A DNA stretch of 64,000 nt from Megalonaias nervosa (lineage: Eukaryota; Mollusca; Bivalvia; Unionida; Unionidae): positions 104,914-168,913 of the forward strand of contig JAECUM010001722.1 in the NCBI GenBank assembly GCA_016617855.1, read 5' to 3'. Positions 36,701 to 51,700 of the stretch are shown here, piece after piece. A program made the translations under genes and the position numbers. The first letter of the stretch is position 1. The number at the start of each line of letters is the position of its first letter. The notes beneath the pieces were generated by a model. That model worked only from the letters and a program-made list of their open reading frames with translations. It was not told where the DNA came from and did not search any database.

Positions 36701-39700
36701 TCATTTTATTTGACTAATCGAAAATGGTTTCACATTTTTATGTACTTAACATCACTAAAGTATATAATATCAGTAATGTATCCTAATCATTTGTAAATGT
36801 GACCATGGAGAGCAAAGGAAGTAAGCGAAAGGTGTACTCAGTGACTGAAAAGCTGTGCATCATAGATAGGGTTCATAATGGCGAAGCGAGATCCGACGTT
36901 TGCAATGAACCAAACAATTGCTGAGTCGACATTTAGAGGTTGGCTTAAGGATAAGCAGAAACTTCGGGATTATTTACATGATGTTGATTCAGATAATGGG
37001 ATCAAACGAAAATGAGCACGGACTGCAAACGATACTGAATTTGATGATGCTGTGTACGCATGGTTCACACAGCAACGTGAACAAGGTGTTCCCATCTCTG
37101 GAACAATTCTCAAGGCCCAAGCAGAAAAAATGGCAAAAAGTATGGAGAATGAATCTTGTTTTAGGGCAAGCCATGGATAGCTTTGGAGATTCCAGCGCCG
37201 ACATAGAATTAAACAAAATTCATTGTCGGGAGAAATACGCTCAGCGAATCAGGAAGCCGCATGTAATTATCCATACCAGCTCAGAGAGATAATCATCCAT
37301 GAACAGTACACAGAGGCAGCAGAGAAATCAAAGAGTAACACACAAAAAAATGAACAGATGTTTTCAAATTGCTAAGTGATATTTGTCAAACGTGTCACAA
37401 ACTGCAAGTATTATCGTGTTCTAATTTATGTTATTTTAAAGTTGTAGACCCATTAAATTCATGTTGGTAATGGTTAACCCTTGTAAATTTCTTTTTATTT
37501 TTCATTTTACCTCTACCGCAATCAAATCTACCCATCATACGATTGACATTGTTTTTTCGAAATGAGTGTCGATCTTTTGTATAAAAAAGTCTACTTTGGA
37601 TCAAACAATAAAACTAGAATTTATCGACATTGTTTTTTCGAAATGAGTGTCGATCTTTTGTATAAAAAAGACTACTTTGGATCAAACAATAAAACTAGAA
37701 TTTATCCAATTCAACACAAAAATTTGTGACATAGTACACAATGTGCGAAGTCGTACATGTGTTAAGTGAACGGAAACCATGTGGAATAATGTTTTGATGA
37801 TCTCCTCAATATACTGTAAATTATCCTGAAATTAATGTTACTCTGTGAGGAAAAACGTAAACAAAGTACACCGCTATGAAGAGATATTTATTCACAGTTA
37901 ATCTTAGCACGATTATTAATTGAGTATTCAACACTAACATGCCAACCCAACCCACCCCCCTTTTGCCTCTACGTAGATCCCTTTGTTAGTTTTGTTGTTT
38001 GTTATAGGTCCCTTGATAATTCGCGCCCTCGCTTATAACGTGGTTGATGTTTTTGGACCCCGTTGTGCGCGAGTTATCGAGGGAGTGGTGTATTGTGAAT
38101 ATTTAAGTATAAATTATTTATCGTTAAAACTAAAGGAGAAAGTATGCATTTTGTTTCATTTTCATTTACTATATTTTGATGTTTTTCATTGACAAAAGCT
38201 TCAGCTATAGTACAAGTCATATGGGTCATGTATGCACATTTACATATTTTAAATTAAATATAAATTGTTCTTTTAAAATCTAACACAGCATTTCTTTAAC
38301 CAAACTCTATTCATTCCTGATTATTGAATGCTTTGCACCTAAACTCTGATCAAGAAATTTCCAGATGAAACTTATCAGTCTCTGTTTGTCTTTTACAATG
38401 GTGGTCATGTACTAAACTTGGGTAAAATAAAGATCATTTCGAGTGGAATCATCACAATATAGGGTAGTACGAATTTGTTTATCATTATGTGTAGCGTTCA
38501 TTGTGACATCACAGCATGCGACATTCAATCTGGATTGTACTGGATCACACCTTTAGGTTCATTTCGCCCAAAAATGTCTGCATTCTTGAACATAGATTTT
38601 GCTGTACACACTTTTCGGGGCATGTAAATAATGACCTTCCAAAGGAATGTGGATGTATAAGAATCCAAATGATGTGAATACTTGCCACTTTAAAGTATGT
38701 AAAATCAAATTCTATAAGATGACGCCATTACTGAAATAAATGGTGTTGAATGCCTACATGACCTGTGTGACTTTTACTATAAATGGGAACAGTTCGGTGC
38801 ATTAAAAACTAAATGGCATGAAGAAGGGCTGAAATATCTCTTTCTCTCTTGTTCCCTCTATCATATTGGGGCGTATTTTATTTAAATCACAAGGTATAAG
38901 AATAACATTTTTTGACGGAATACCAAAAGTTTTTGTCATAGTAATTTGTTTTAAATTTATCTTTTCCTATGCATCCATATGTAAGAAAATTAAAACAAAT
39001 TGTACTAGTGCTTGCTGCTTTAGCACAATTAGATCTGATGTATATGAATTTAATATTGACAATCATGACAATATTTTGGAGACCTCCCTAATATCATGTC
39101 GTTTTTTTTCTTGTACACAATTTTTTTATAAAAATGATAACTAAATTTTTGCACATTTTTTCTCATACTTTTAAAGCAAATATTTTTTTATTAATTACAT
39201 TTTTCATGTTCAAAAATTACATAGAATACAGTACATGATTACAATCTCAAATTTGTCACACCCACCCAGTTTTGTTCCATGCTCTAACATCCTTAATTTT
39301 ATATCTCAACCTAATTTACAGCTTCATGCTGTTAAGACCTTGGATTATATAAATTGTCTTCCACACCTACTTTATTATTGGATTTTAACCCAAGTTGATA
39401 TGCAGCTTCATGATAAATTGGCTGATTTCAGTTGTTAGCCTTCTGTTTCCTTGTTCAGTTCTGAAATTCTGATAGTGTTAAGTGTTACTGCATGTTAACA
39501 GATGTGCCAACCCTTATGATTTTGCTGTAAGACTTATGAAAATTACCCATAAAATATGGACTTACAGCATAAAAGCAAAAACTACAGAAAAATAATCATT
39601 GCTGAAAAATCTGGAAAATTTGTTCATCTGTGTTTGATTTGGATCCGGGTTTCATATTAAAATTAGTAAAATTAGTCAGGGAACCAGACTAACTTTACAG

Positions 39701-42700
39701 CAGTTCCTCAGACACTTTAAACTGCACCTATTTGTTCATGCGAAGCATCTGCATGATCAAACTGCTGATTATAGAATTTATTTTAAAAGGGCATCCAGCA
39801 AGTGTTGCATGTTTAAAACTAAAGGGAAAATAAGCCTCTAGAAAAGTGTTAATAATCAACACAGAAGAATAAAAAGGAATATTCAGATTCTTGTGAATAA
39901 AAGCTGGAAAGGACACAATTACATTTATTGGACATCACATGCCAATTTGAGTATGACTCATGGCGGGAGATATGATTGTGTCGTCATGTGAAATGGAAAA
40001 AGAATTTCCAAGAATTATGTCAAGTTGAGAGACAGCAACATGCCATTGAGCTGCATAGGGTTTGGAACTAAAGTTGGTGCAACTGTACCAGTGGTAAATA
40101 AAGTTCACGTGTACTTTCCAAATTTTTCAGTTGAACATAATGTTTATCATCGCTGCATGTTCCGAATAACTGAACTTTTAATTATGTTTTCGAGCTTTAC
40201 AGTAGCAGTTTATAATATTTTGTTACATCTTGTTGAAAACTGGTCAAACTTACAGAAAAAAATCAACTGCCTTACTTAGACAGACTGGTCAGGGTTGGCA
40301 GGTCTGAACTGTTAATAGTTTGTAATTTGACTTGGTAGGATTCAAGGCCCTACTTTCATTAAACTCAAACTAAGTATGTATACAGCTCAAAATAAATTAT
40401 CATGAAGGTAAATTAATGTAAGTTTGTCAGTATTAAGCTCCTACATAACTGTCTTGTTTCAAAACAGGTTAACTGTAATGATTCTTTCACAATTTTAGAA
40501 ATAATCAGCATGAAATGTTTGAGCTGAGTTTTTAGCTCTTGACCTTTTGCCCATCAGTCATCCATCCATTAGCATGACTTTGTTATTGCTGCTCCTAAAC
40601 TGCTACTTGGAAGATTGTCATGAAAATTAACACATATTCATCCTACTGTCTAGTTGCTCCTAAATGAAAATAGTGCTGCCAGGACATCCAATATAGCCAC
40701 CACATTGACACCTTGGAAATCTTGTTATTGCTAAACAGAAAGTCTTGTCAACATGGCATTTTCACTAGAAAACTTTATAAGATATCTAATTGGTTCTCAA
40801 TGAAAATGGTGTCAGTCTTGTATCCATTATTTCCACACTGGCAACCATCTTGAAAATCTTGTTATTGCTACTTCTTCAGAATGGATGGCAGAGGGTTTTC
40901 ACAAAGAGACATTTTCAGAGATATGGTTTGTTGCGAATGAAAATGATGCTGATCAGGTATCCAGTATGTCCACCATATTAAAAATCATGTTATTGCTACT
41001 CTTTCCAAAACAAAAAGTCGTATCGACAAAGGGTTTTCACCATAAGATTCTTATTTTATCTGGTTGTTCCTAAATGAAAATGGTGCTGAGCTTAAATCCA
41101 GTATGGTCATTATGATGGCATCCTTGAAATCTTGTCAGTACTCATAAATATCAGAGATGGTTTCAACACTAAGCAGTTAAAACGGAAATATAGTTTCATC
41201 TTGGATTCCTTGAAATTCCTTTTTTGAAAGTAGAACATCTGTCCCTTCAAAGCTTTATTGTTATAATTTTGTAAAGGTTGGTGCAATTATCGTGAAAATG
41301 TCCCCTAGCATATATCATGACTAGACATGTGTAACATACCTTAGCTGTACACTCTGCTTCAAGGTCATAGTTATGGCAAGGGAAGGTGTAATACTGTAAC
41401 ATGCATCCTTAACTTTTTAACCACTAAATATATTTTTATGAAATTTTGCCAAGGTATATATCATGATCAGACCATGAGCTGTGTACAATAGCATTTCCTC
41501 CTTCCTAAATACAGTGGCATATAAATGGAAAATGCAATTCTGTGACTTGTACATTTGTCCAGACAATAACATTTGAATTAATGAAGATATCTGAATGAAA
41601 CTTTAGACAATACTATATCTAGCATAGATGGTGTGTCCCACCACATTCACTCCTGCTGCCTTAAGGACGAGATCACAACAAGGTGAAATGTAATCTGTGC
41701 TTGTATTCTTGCTCCTAGTTTATCTTTAGAACCAATGAAGATATTGTAGTGAAATTTCTAGCCAGTGGTATATCAGTATAGACCATGCATCACACATGAT
41801 TGCCTGGCCCTCAGCCTCAAGGTGAAGATATTGTAGTGAAACTTCTAGCCAGTGGTATATCAGTATAGACCATGCATCACATATGATTGCCTGGCCCTCA
41901 GCCTTAAGGTGAAGGTCTCAGCAGTTTAATATAACTCTGACTTGTATCCTTGTCTAGTGTATAATGTTTAATCTATTGAAGATGTTTCATTGAAACTCTA
42001 ACCAGTTATATATTGGCCAGACAGTAGGTCACACTCCAGTCATGCTTCCTTCCTCAAGTTCAAGATCACAGCAAGGAAAAATATAAATTAGTGACCTGTA
42101 TCTATGTATGGGTATAATTTGTGATCAAGTGAAAATGTATTTTAATGACACTGTAGCCTGTCATATATTTTTATTGACAATGTCTCACATATTCATCATT
42201 ACCTGGTAATTTTTTATTATGTAATACATCATGTTTATGTTTTGTGGGCTTTTTGGAAGGCTTTTAATATTTCTACAGTTTTTGCAATTCTTTTTATAGT
42301 TTTAGAACTTGACATTGAACAAGCATCATACAGCCAATATTGGGCTGAAGTATCATTCAGATCTACTATTACTACTACTACTACTACTACTGTTACTACT
42401 ACTATTACAGTCAAACCCGTAGCCTCAAGGTCACAAATGTTGGAAAATGTAAATCAGTTGTCTTTTTTATGCCCATGCTGCCACATTGTACTTGACAGAT
42501 ATTTTGATGAAACTTTTTACAGGTCCACTGAACATGACATATTTTATTAAAATTTATCCAGTTCCATTGAACTTGACATATATTTTGATGAAACTTTATT
42601 CAGGTTCATACATTATCATAGCCCCAAGCCAAAAGGTCAAGGATATTATTAGGGAAAAGGTCATATGATGAGCATACCTTGTGCCATTTGCAGTTCTCTT

Positions 42701-45700
42701 GCTACACAAAGTTGAGATACTTTTAATGAAAGTGGTTGCAGGTAACTCATCTGCATCACGACAACATCAATCAGGGTTTAGACACAATTTTCCATAGAAC
42801 ATTTGCTCTTTTATGTTACAGGTATCTGGTTCAGTGTGCTGTACGCAATATCCAGGATTGCTGTGGTGTCAAATGTGAGTAGACACTAGAATATAGGCTT
42901 TCCATGATTTGGTCTTTCTAGTTTGTTGGAGAAAAGTGAAGATTTTATATTTATACAAGTTAAGAAGATATAACTATTCTTGAATGTTGGATGTAGATTC
43001 AACAAATATGATTATATCTCATCTTCTGTACGTTTAAAACTTGGATTATATTTTTAATAAATCATATTATTTTAGCATGTTAGATTTAATTGAATTCAGC
43101 AAAGTTGACATATTTGCAGTGTAAAAATTAGTACAGTTGGTTCCATGGCAATATGTACATAGTGTAAATCTGTTGCTAAAAATGTGAATACAATTTCTGT
43201 GAATTTAATTCACATTAATAATAGGCAGTATATTTGTTCTAGTAAATTTTTGTTTCATGCACAATCTCAAGTTTATAACAATGGAGGGTCTATGGAAAAA
43301 CGTCTCTATTTTTTGTCACAGGTTGCAGATTCCTTCCCTTTATTGAAAGCAAGTTTGTATGCTGTATATTAGAAAGGGAATAAACTCTGATATAATTTAT
43401 TATAAATAGTATTCAGTGTCAGAATATTCATTGTTTTTGACCATTTCTGTTCGAATATTAATATTGTAAGATGGCAGAGAATATTTTACATATGATCTGC
43501 CACTTACTGAAAAAGGTAGCATTCATTTTTCCTGGTATATTTTTGTACAACGTTTTTATGCAGAAATTTATCTGCAGTGATAGTTAGAAAATATGATATT
43601 TATAGTTTTGTACTTTTAATTTTACTGCTAGACTTGTAAAAGTTTAGTTCATATACATATAGGGAATAATGTAAGAAAGATAATGATTTGGTAAGATTCT
43701 TTATGGAGGTTACAATATTTTTCTTTGATCAACACCATCTAATTGTCTGTTTAAATTGTTTGAATTGGTAATTTCTGCAGAAATTAAATCAAAAATGATC
43801 AAGTTTCATCAAAATGAAGTATTCTGCAGATGTCATTTTACATATCAACTTCTGCTATTTGAACATCTTGATTTTGTATTGATCCTTAGGTGTTATTTGC
43901 AGTATTCTAGCATCATAAAATTGTAAATGTCAGTTTTGAAAGTAAGTATAGTTGTATTAAAACTATCATTTCATTTTCAGGCTTTTATTATAGCACTTAC
44001 ATCCGATTTTATTCCGCGGCTGGTGTATGCATATACATATAGCCAGGACGGGTCTCTGGTGGGATACATGAATTTTTCCTTATCATACTTCAACACCACG
44101 GACTTTGATTCACGTCATAAGCCGCCACACTGGGATGAAGTGCAGATCTGCAGGTGAGAATATGTTATTTCACTGTTATATCAATACATGCCTTAAAAAG
44201 CATACGTCCTTGTTTTTGGACAAAACTTGCAAAGAAATACCCACTTCATGGCAGAAGTCTTTTCGATCCAAGCTTGTCTTGTGAGAGGAAAGTGGCTGGC
44301 AAAATCCACCTTGAACATTATGATATTCTTAGATACTACCAACATACATGCCTGGTGGATCATTACCACTTAATTTTGCAGATTAAATCAGTCTCAAATA
44401 TAGATTTTATGCATGTTTTTTTGGGCATGACTGTGGGGGTGGGTGGGTGGAGGAATGAGACTCCAAAGTGGAGGGCTCACATTATTGATAAAGAGAGCTA
44501 ACTCTTCTAGTGTGGGTACATACATAGGACAAACTTTTTATGACATCACTGGTGTGCACTATTATGATGATCTTTGACTTTTAAATTTTACTCAAATTAT
44601 AACTTTGTTTCAGTTTTTGGTGTGGGTATTACATTAAATGTGGGTTTTGAACCCCAGCCGAATCAAACCAAAGATTTAAAGATGATACTAACAGCTGCCT
44701 CACCAGACACTTAGCATTAAGAGGTTAGTTTTAGGACTGGCTGGCCTGGTGTCAGGATAATGTGACTGGGTGGGACATCATGCCTACTACATGTCTGCGG
44801 CTTGATGCCCTAGTGCTACACATCACTATAAACTGCCACACTGCGGACATGGTAGTGATATGACTGAAAATTTTTTAAAGCTATGTTAAAAATCCAAATC
44901 ACACACACATTAAATATATTACACATAATCCTTAAAAGGGCATGCAGCTCTTCTGATTTGTGCTTAATTTTTTTACGTTAGGTGATGGTAACTTCGAGGC
45001 ATGTAACTGGATAGTACTGTGTATTACGAGTCTACGCTCTTACAATAAGTAACAGAAAAGAATGAAAAGCAACAAGCTTCATAAAATTCAACAAATAATT
45101 TATTTCCCTCTAATACAAAATGAAAATGAAAAACTTCTGGTATTGCGAATTAAATCCCAAATTAATCCTTGAATTACAGACACAAGTCCTAATAATTTGA
45201 AGTTCTGAATAAACTTTAACAGAAATCCAAATTAAGTCCAATGCTGAAGGTGTTGATGTGCCTGTGGTGACCTGTATCATGTTGTTGTGCCAACAGTCTT
45301 TTGTTGACACAAGTATTATAATTCCATCTTTGAATTCACTATAGATCCCAGTGAATGTCTCTGACCAAGAATATTATTTTTTATGAGCACTCTATTTCCA
45401 GAGAAAAATCACTTGAGTTGAACAATTTCAAGAAGTAAATTCCAGCACAAATGAACTACTGAACTCAACAATAATACAGATTGATTCTGCCTGATCTTAA
45501 GCACAAATGAATAATCTTTCCAGTGACAAGATTATATAGTCTGCTACATGACCTCAGGTCACAATTAACATTTTCTACAAACGCATACCTACCTGGAAAA
45601 TTACATTCTGGAAATTTCTTAATGTTTACCAAAAAAACATTAGTTATTATTAGAAAGCCAGTTACTAAAATCATAATATATAACTAGGTAAATTGTAGGG

Positions 45701-48700
45701 GAGTCCCAATAACCTAGACCCAGACCCAAATAAAGATATTTACTTCTATTAATAAGATTCTTATTATAAACTCGGATGCAGGAGGTCGTGGGTTCAATCC
45801 CTGGTTGAGTCATACCAAAGACTTATAAAAATGGTACTAGCAGCTGCCTTTCCTGGTGCTCAGCATTAAGAGGTTAGTGTTAGGACTGGTTGGCCTGGTG
45901 TCAGGATAATGTGACTGGGTGGAACATCATGCTACATGTCTGCGGCATGATGCCTCAGTGCTAGACATCACTATAAACTGCCACACTGCAGACATCATAG
46001 CTATATGACTGAAAAATTGTTAAAGCTACTTTAAAAATCTAAATCACATCACATCACACTTCTTATAATAAAACCATACAGAGAATATTTTAGCTATGCA
46101 TTAGTTGTTTACACAGTTTAAAAAGAATAATAATTCAGGTCAAGTTGAAAATAAATTTGATTTTGGACAAGGTTAAGTCCAACATACAATGTTACATTAC
46201 AACAGCAAATAATGAAATTTAAAAAGAAATTAAAAAACTAACAAACAAACACTGCAAATTAAAAATACATAACACTGTGATAATACCCTTGCTATTTAGT
46301 GTGTGATAATACCTTTGCTATTTAGTGTGTGATAATACCTTTGCTATTTAGTGTGTGATAATACCCTTGATATTTAGTGTGTGATAATACCCTTGCTATT
46401 TTGTGAGTTACACTCTTGCTAACTGGTACTCGTGCTTGTCCACTTTCAGAAAAGAACTAAACTGTGCCAATAAAAACACCCACACACCTTTCTTTTATTT
46501 GTCATGATTTTTTTTCTCAGCTGAAATTTACTTAAAGTTTTAATTCATGCAAGCAAGTTGGGTAATAAGAGGCTGTGTAATGTTTATAAGCCAGTGGTTC
46601 ATATCTATCATCTCTCACACTGGGAGAAAAAAAGCCAGAATTTTTGGGTCATTCCATGCCTAATTGCCAATCTCATAATATCTCCCAATTTGTGCAGAGA
46701 TTTTCCAATTATTACATTATGTCTGTTGATTTTCATTTCTCCTAAAACTCTACCTAAATAGATATATGTAATCCACAGAAGCCATGTCCTATTTTATCAC
46801 CTGTGAATTTTGTTGTGATGAAATAATTATTATCATATTACAAAGAATTTTTTCTTCAATAAATAGAAGTTTTTTTTACCTCTACAATAATACTAAAATA
46901 AAAAATAAGCCACAACAATAAAATTGCCAGCAGTTAGTTTCATTTCCAAGACTGATCACTGTGAATGCTGTGTAATTTTCTTTACAAGCAAAATAGCATC
47001 TCCGTTCCCACTAAAGAAACTTACATGAGTATACACCTGGCATTATTGTACCATATATACAAATGTTAATTACCATCATTAAATTAAAGAAGGAATAAAA
47101 AAACATACAACACAACAAATGTGCCCACAAAAAACTAAATCAGAATAAATACGTTACTTAGTAAACAATGTTAAATGCATTACGATTTGACAATAAGGAA
47201 ATAAGGTGGATATAAAAAGTGAGAAAAAATAGTTACCACATGTATGGTAGCTTGAGACTGCAGATTTGATCTGTTCACTTGAATTTACACACACTTTAGG
47301 CACCGATAGTTCGAACAAAGTAGGTCATCATTTATTTGCCAATCAGTTTCTGGTGCTTACATGCTGTAGAACATGGTTTCTTTAACGTATGTCGGAGGGG
47401 CAGTCCTTTTCACAGATAATTGCAATGATAATAATTAACTATTAATTAGTCACATTGGCTTTCTTGCTTGTGTACATAAGTCTAACCTTTAGCTATTGTG
47501 TGGTTTGGCCACAGGTGGTTAGAATAGGAAAAGGAGGCATGTCCTGGGGAATAAAAGGCATGTCGCAGGGAGAAATGGCACATCCTTTGAGAACTTCATA
47601 CATATTGGATACAGAAGATCGGTTAATGTTAGTGAAAATGAGGCTTAAAAAATACAGCGCAGAACCATCTGATTTTAGGTCCCAATCTCCCTATTTTCTT
47701 ATTCAATCTCCTTACTTGGCTTTTGAAAAGTTGACAGCCATGATGGTTTAAGCTAATGGGAAAATTTTAAGTAAAGATGCTTTAATTTTGTGGTAGACAC
47801 TGACCAGTTCAAATAAATTTGTGACTGAAAACTTTTTATATCTATGCCGATTTCAGTTTTCTTTTTTGTACTTACAGATACCGAGATTACAGAAATCCAC
47901 CCTGGGTAGAGGAGAAGTATGAATATTCCCAAGCCTACTGGCACATACTAGCTGCAAGATTTGCATTTGTAGTTGTGTTTGAGGTATGTTTTTCTGATAG
48001 AAATTAAACTAGTACTGAATTTACTGCTTCTCTGATTAATTGAAATACCATTTTAAATGTATGCATAATGCAACTAAATTTGCATGAAATCTTCCCAACA
48101 GTTCAATTTTATAAAGATGGTTTGTATAGTATTAAGTCATTGTAAGCACACCATTATATGCAACAGTTGAAAATTCACTTGGCAAACTTGAAACGCAGAA
48201 TGAAGATTTCCAGCAGTTGATTGAATTTTCCAATCTTTTGTCTGAGAAGGTGGGTGCTGAAGCAAGGCTTTTCTTTCAAGAATATTGCTACCATCATTGG
48301 AAGTACATACTTTCTACCAGTTTCTATTTGTTCAATCTAGTTCATACAAGGACTTTGCTTTTACTCTTAAGTGGTTATAAATGCTTAACAGAAATCATAC
48401 AGGCTGGTTTAGTATGTAATTATTTACAACTGGTGAGACAGACCACAGAAAAAGTTCCAGAAACAACCGTTCACACAGTCAAATTGAGATCATTAGCACA
48501 GCCAACTTTTATATTTCTGTAATTGCTTTTTGAGTTTATTTTGGGGAATATAATATTTTTAGATTTGCCTGACAGGGCAAGTGAATTTTTAGAGATTTGT
48601 CAACCCATGTAATGTGGTCCCTTATGTAACATGGATATAGTAATAGATCCCATTGAACGGGAATTGCATTCCTATAATTGCTGTTTTATCACCAGAATTA

Positions 48701-51700
48701 TAGTTCTTGGCTGCTTATCATACATTGCTGTGTGATTTCGCATAAAATATATCATCATCATCAGTGATTGAGCCTACAGTACATCATATCTCATATTGCC
48801 TTGCTTACATTGTACCTCAATATAAGTCAGTCTCGCCTATATATCATTGTTGAACTGGGTTTTGAAAAATATTGCTGTAATGAGCATTTTCAGCTGAGTT
48901 ATGGGTTTTTTGGTGTGCTGAACAATTTATAATTGCTAGGTCTAGTGTTTGACCCACATACTGATTGGATTAATCTCCTGTCAAGGTTTTGTGTCTGAGC
49001 TTTGGCACTTTATATTATACAGGGAGGGGCATGCATCAGCACATTATTCCTGGGAGGAATCATGGGGTTCTGCTGAACATTTTAAAGAAAGTCCTTGACT
49101 GCATGTGGGGAGACATAGCGATTGCTGTATCTGTCTGCCATCTATCCATCAATAAGGTGGTGTTGCAACATTGTGTTAATTAACAGTGATTAATTATGCA
49201 ACTGTCTTTAAGTTAACACATTATGTTATGACATTACTCATCCATTCCTTAATATTTGCTTGTTGTGCCCATAACTTTGTAAAATAGCTGGATAGATTTC
49301 GTGAGCTTTGCCAAAATATTCATCATGTCAGATGTGATTAGATGGTGTATTGCATACTACAACCATGCCCTGCACCACAGGGTTCAAGTCATGGAAGAGA
49401 AAATGTAATTCTGTGACTTGTATACTTCTGCAGAGTGTAACTTTTGAATTACGGAAGAAATTTTAATGAAACTACCGAAGTATATACCATGCCAAAAGAT
49501 GGTGTGCTGCATACCATTGCCATACCCTCTGCCTTAAGGTCAGGGTCACGGCAAGGAAAGATGTAATTCTGTAATTTGTATCCTTGTCTGGAGTATACCT
49601 TTTGAGTGCTGAAGATATTTTAATGTAACTTTTGTCAGTTTATATATTATGTATAGATGGTATGTCACATTAGAGAGCCAGCAGTGCTGCTGGTGCAAAG
49701 GATTGCAGGTTTGTTGCAAATTATAATGGTCTAGAGTCACACACAGTTTTTAAATCCAATGAGGAAAAGATTTTGCCTGTTTCCTGTGATTCCCATGATT
49801 TCTTGTACCCAATGTGCAATTTTTTAATTTTTTGGTTTTGTAATTTGGTTGATCAGATCATCGTCTTTTTCAGGTTTTCTCCATGATTTCAATTAAAAGC
49901 ATAAAAGCAGTGTGTCATGTTGAAACGAAAGAAAACTGATTTCTTTAGGAAAGTCATTGAGGCACAAAGATCATCTGTTATGAAGAAAACTAGGGTGTGT
50001 GAAATAATTGGTTTGCTGCTAACTAAACATAGTGCAGAAAGTGGTGATACAGAAATAACTGGCATGATGTATTTACTATGGCTTAGGCCATGCAGAAAAT
50101 CTGATACATCGACAAAAATATCCAAGGAACAACGTGTGAATTGTGGAAAATTGTATTTTGGATATATATCCAGAAAACCAGTTTCCCAATGTATTAAGAC
50201 TGACCATAATTGCAGCAGTTCTGCCTTTTTAAAAAAAAGCGGATTGTGAAAGGGGATTCAGTTCTCACAGCAAAATTCGCACTATTTTGAAGATTAGAGT
50301 AACCACAGACCTTTTGAAGTTCCATCACTGTAGGAGGAAAATGTCAGAATATCAGAGAAACAAATGAAACAAAAAAAAAAAGAAAGAATTTTTTTCCACA
50401 CATTGATCGAGCTTCAAAGGCATGTGGGCTGACATCTGTAACAGTAAATAAACTGATAGCTCTACAGATGTATGTGGTCCACTAAATGATTTTCAGTTTG
50501 CAAAGGATTTTTGAAGAGGAATGATACAAAATAATTAAGAATATTTACCGGATGAGCAAGTTATCTATGCAGATGACTAATAAATTAATTGTCAAAGAAG
50601 ACACAAAATCATGCTTGTTTTAATTTAGGTGTTTCAGCAGCTTATAATAATATTGTCACCCATTTGACATGGTTTACCCACTGCCTGCCAACCCCCAACC
50701 CCCCATGATTCCACCCTTCTGGAGGCAGGTGTTGGGGATCTCCCTCTCATAAGAGAATTTGTAGAAGCATCTCTGGAGAGCAAACCCCCCTGCTTCATGG
50801 TCAAGCCCATAGCAAGGAAAAATGCTATTCTGATTTGTATCTTGTCCAGAGTATGACCTTTTGAACCACTGGGTGGATAGTATCTCACATGCAGTGGTCA
50901 TGCCCTCTGTCTCAGTGTCAAGGTGTGTAACATAATGTAGCCATACCTCCTGCCTCAAGGTTAATGTCATGGCAGGGAAAATATAAATCAGTGACCTTTA
51001 TCAGTGTATGGGTATAATTTTTAAACTAATGAATCATTTTGGTGACACTTGGCATTTTTTATATTTTGACTTGAGAGTATCTTGTGTGTTCAATTTAACC
51101 GCCAGCTCAAAGGTCAAGGTCACAAGTGATCAGTACCTTGTTTCATTGTTTAGGCTGTTGCTTTTTAACCCTGACATATATTGTGTTGGAGCTAACATTG
51201 TAATTATTGCTGGATTTCTGTTGAGAAGTCCAGTTTCCAGGATAAGTTAGCACACCTCTCTATTGATTCTTGAGCTTTAGAGGTCACAGGTCAAGATCAT
51301 AGGGGCGAAAATTGTCATTTTGTAAGTAAGTCAGCTTCCTGAAGTTTCCTGCACAGATTTTACCAACTATTTGGTTGTGTTACATCTGAGAAAGGACAGC
51401 TCCATATAGAGCCTACAGTGAATAGATCAAAATTCAGAGTCACTGGAGATGAAATTGCCACAAAAAATTAAGTTTACATTTATAATAACATCAGTAAATC
51501 AGGTGATCAGTCTTGCTTGTGATAGCTTTTATTTCAGAGTAGAAGGAATTATAGAACACTTCATATATTCCCTCTCACTTTTAGTGCAGCCTTGTGTCTA
51601 CTTCCAGGCCATCTTTTCATAATGATCTGGAATCATTTCCATATTGTTTGAAATTAATGAGACAGCAGAAGGAATGACATCCTTCCAACTACTTCTGTCA

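Larger units (their letters stand above)
35691..38090 (+). mobile_element. Tigger/pogo-like DNA transposon, 2.4 kb, decayed
   Basis: Perfect 24-bp terminal inverted repeats begin CACCACTCCCTCGATAACTC at 35691-35714 and occur inverted at 38067-38090. Both are flanked by TA (35689-35690 and 38091-38092), the target duplication of the Tc1/mariner/pogo group. A further motif, GATAATTC..CGC..CGCTTATAA, follows each outer repeat but in the same direction at both ends. The interior carries a CENP-B/Tigger-type DNA-binding remnant; most of the catalytic domain is gone. Confidence 0.92.

Noticed and set aside
36918..37292. 124-codon + strand frame as a distinct gene
   Set aside because: It is a shifted frame over the Tigger transposase remnant; the true homologous frame is the neighbouring one.
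44154..44501. 115-codon frame continuing after anoctamin exon G
   Set aside because: It begins at the splice donor; the strong GTGAGA donor and exact phase match to exon H show it is intron.
50634..50970. Overlapping minus-strand frames of 84 and 98 codons
   Set aside because: They lie in the degenerate 155-bp satellite-like sequence and show no recognisable domain.
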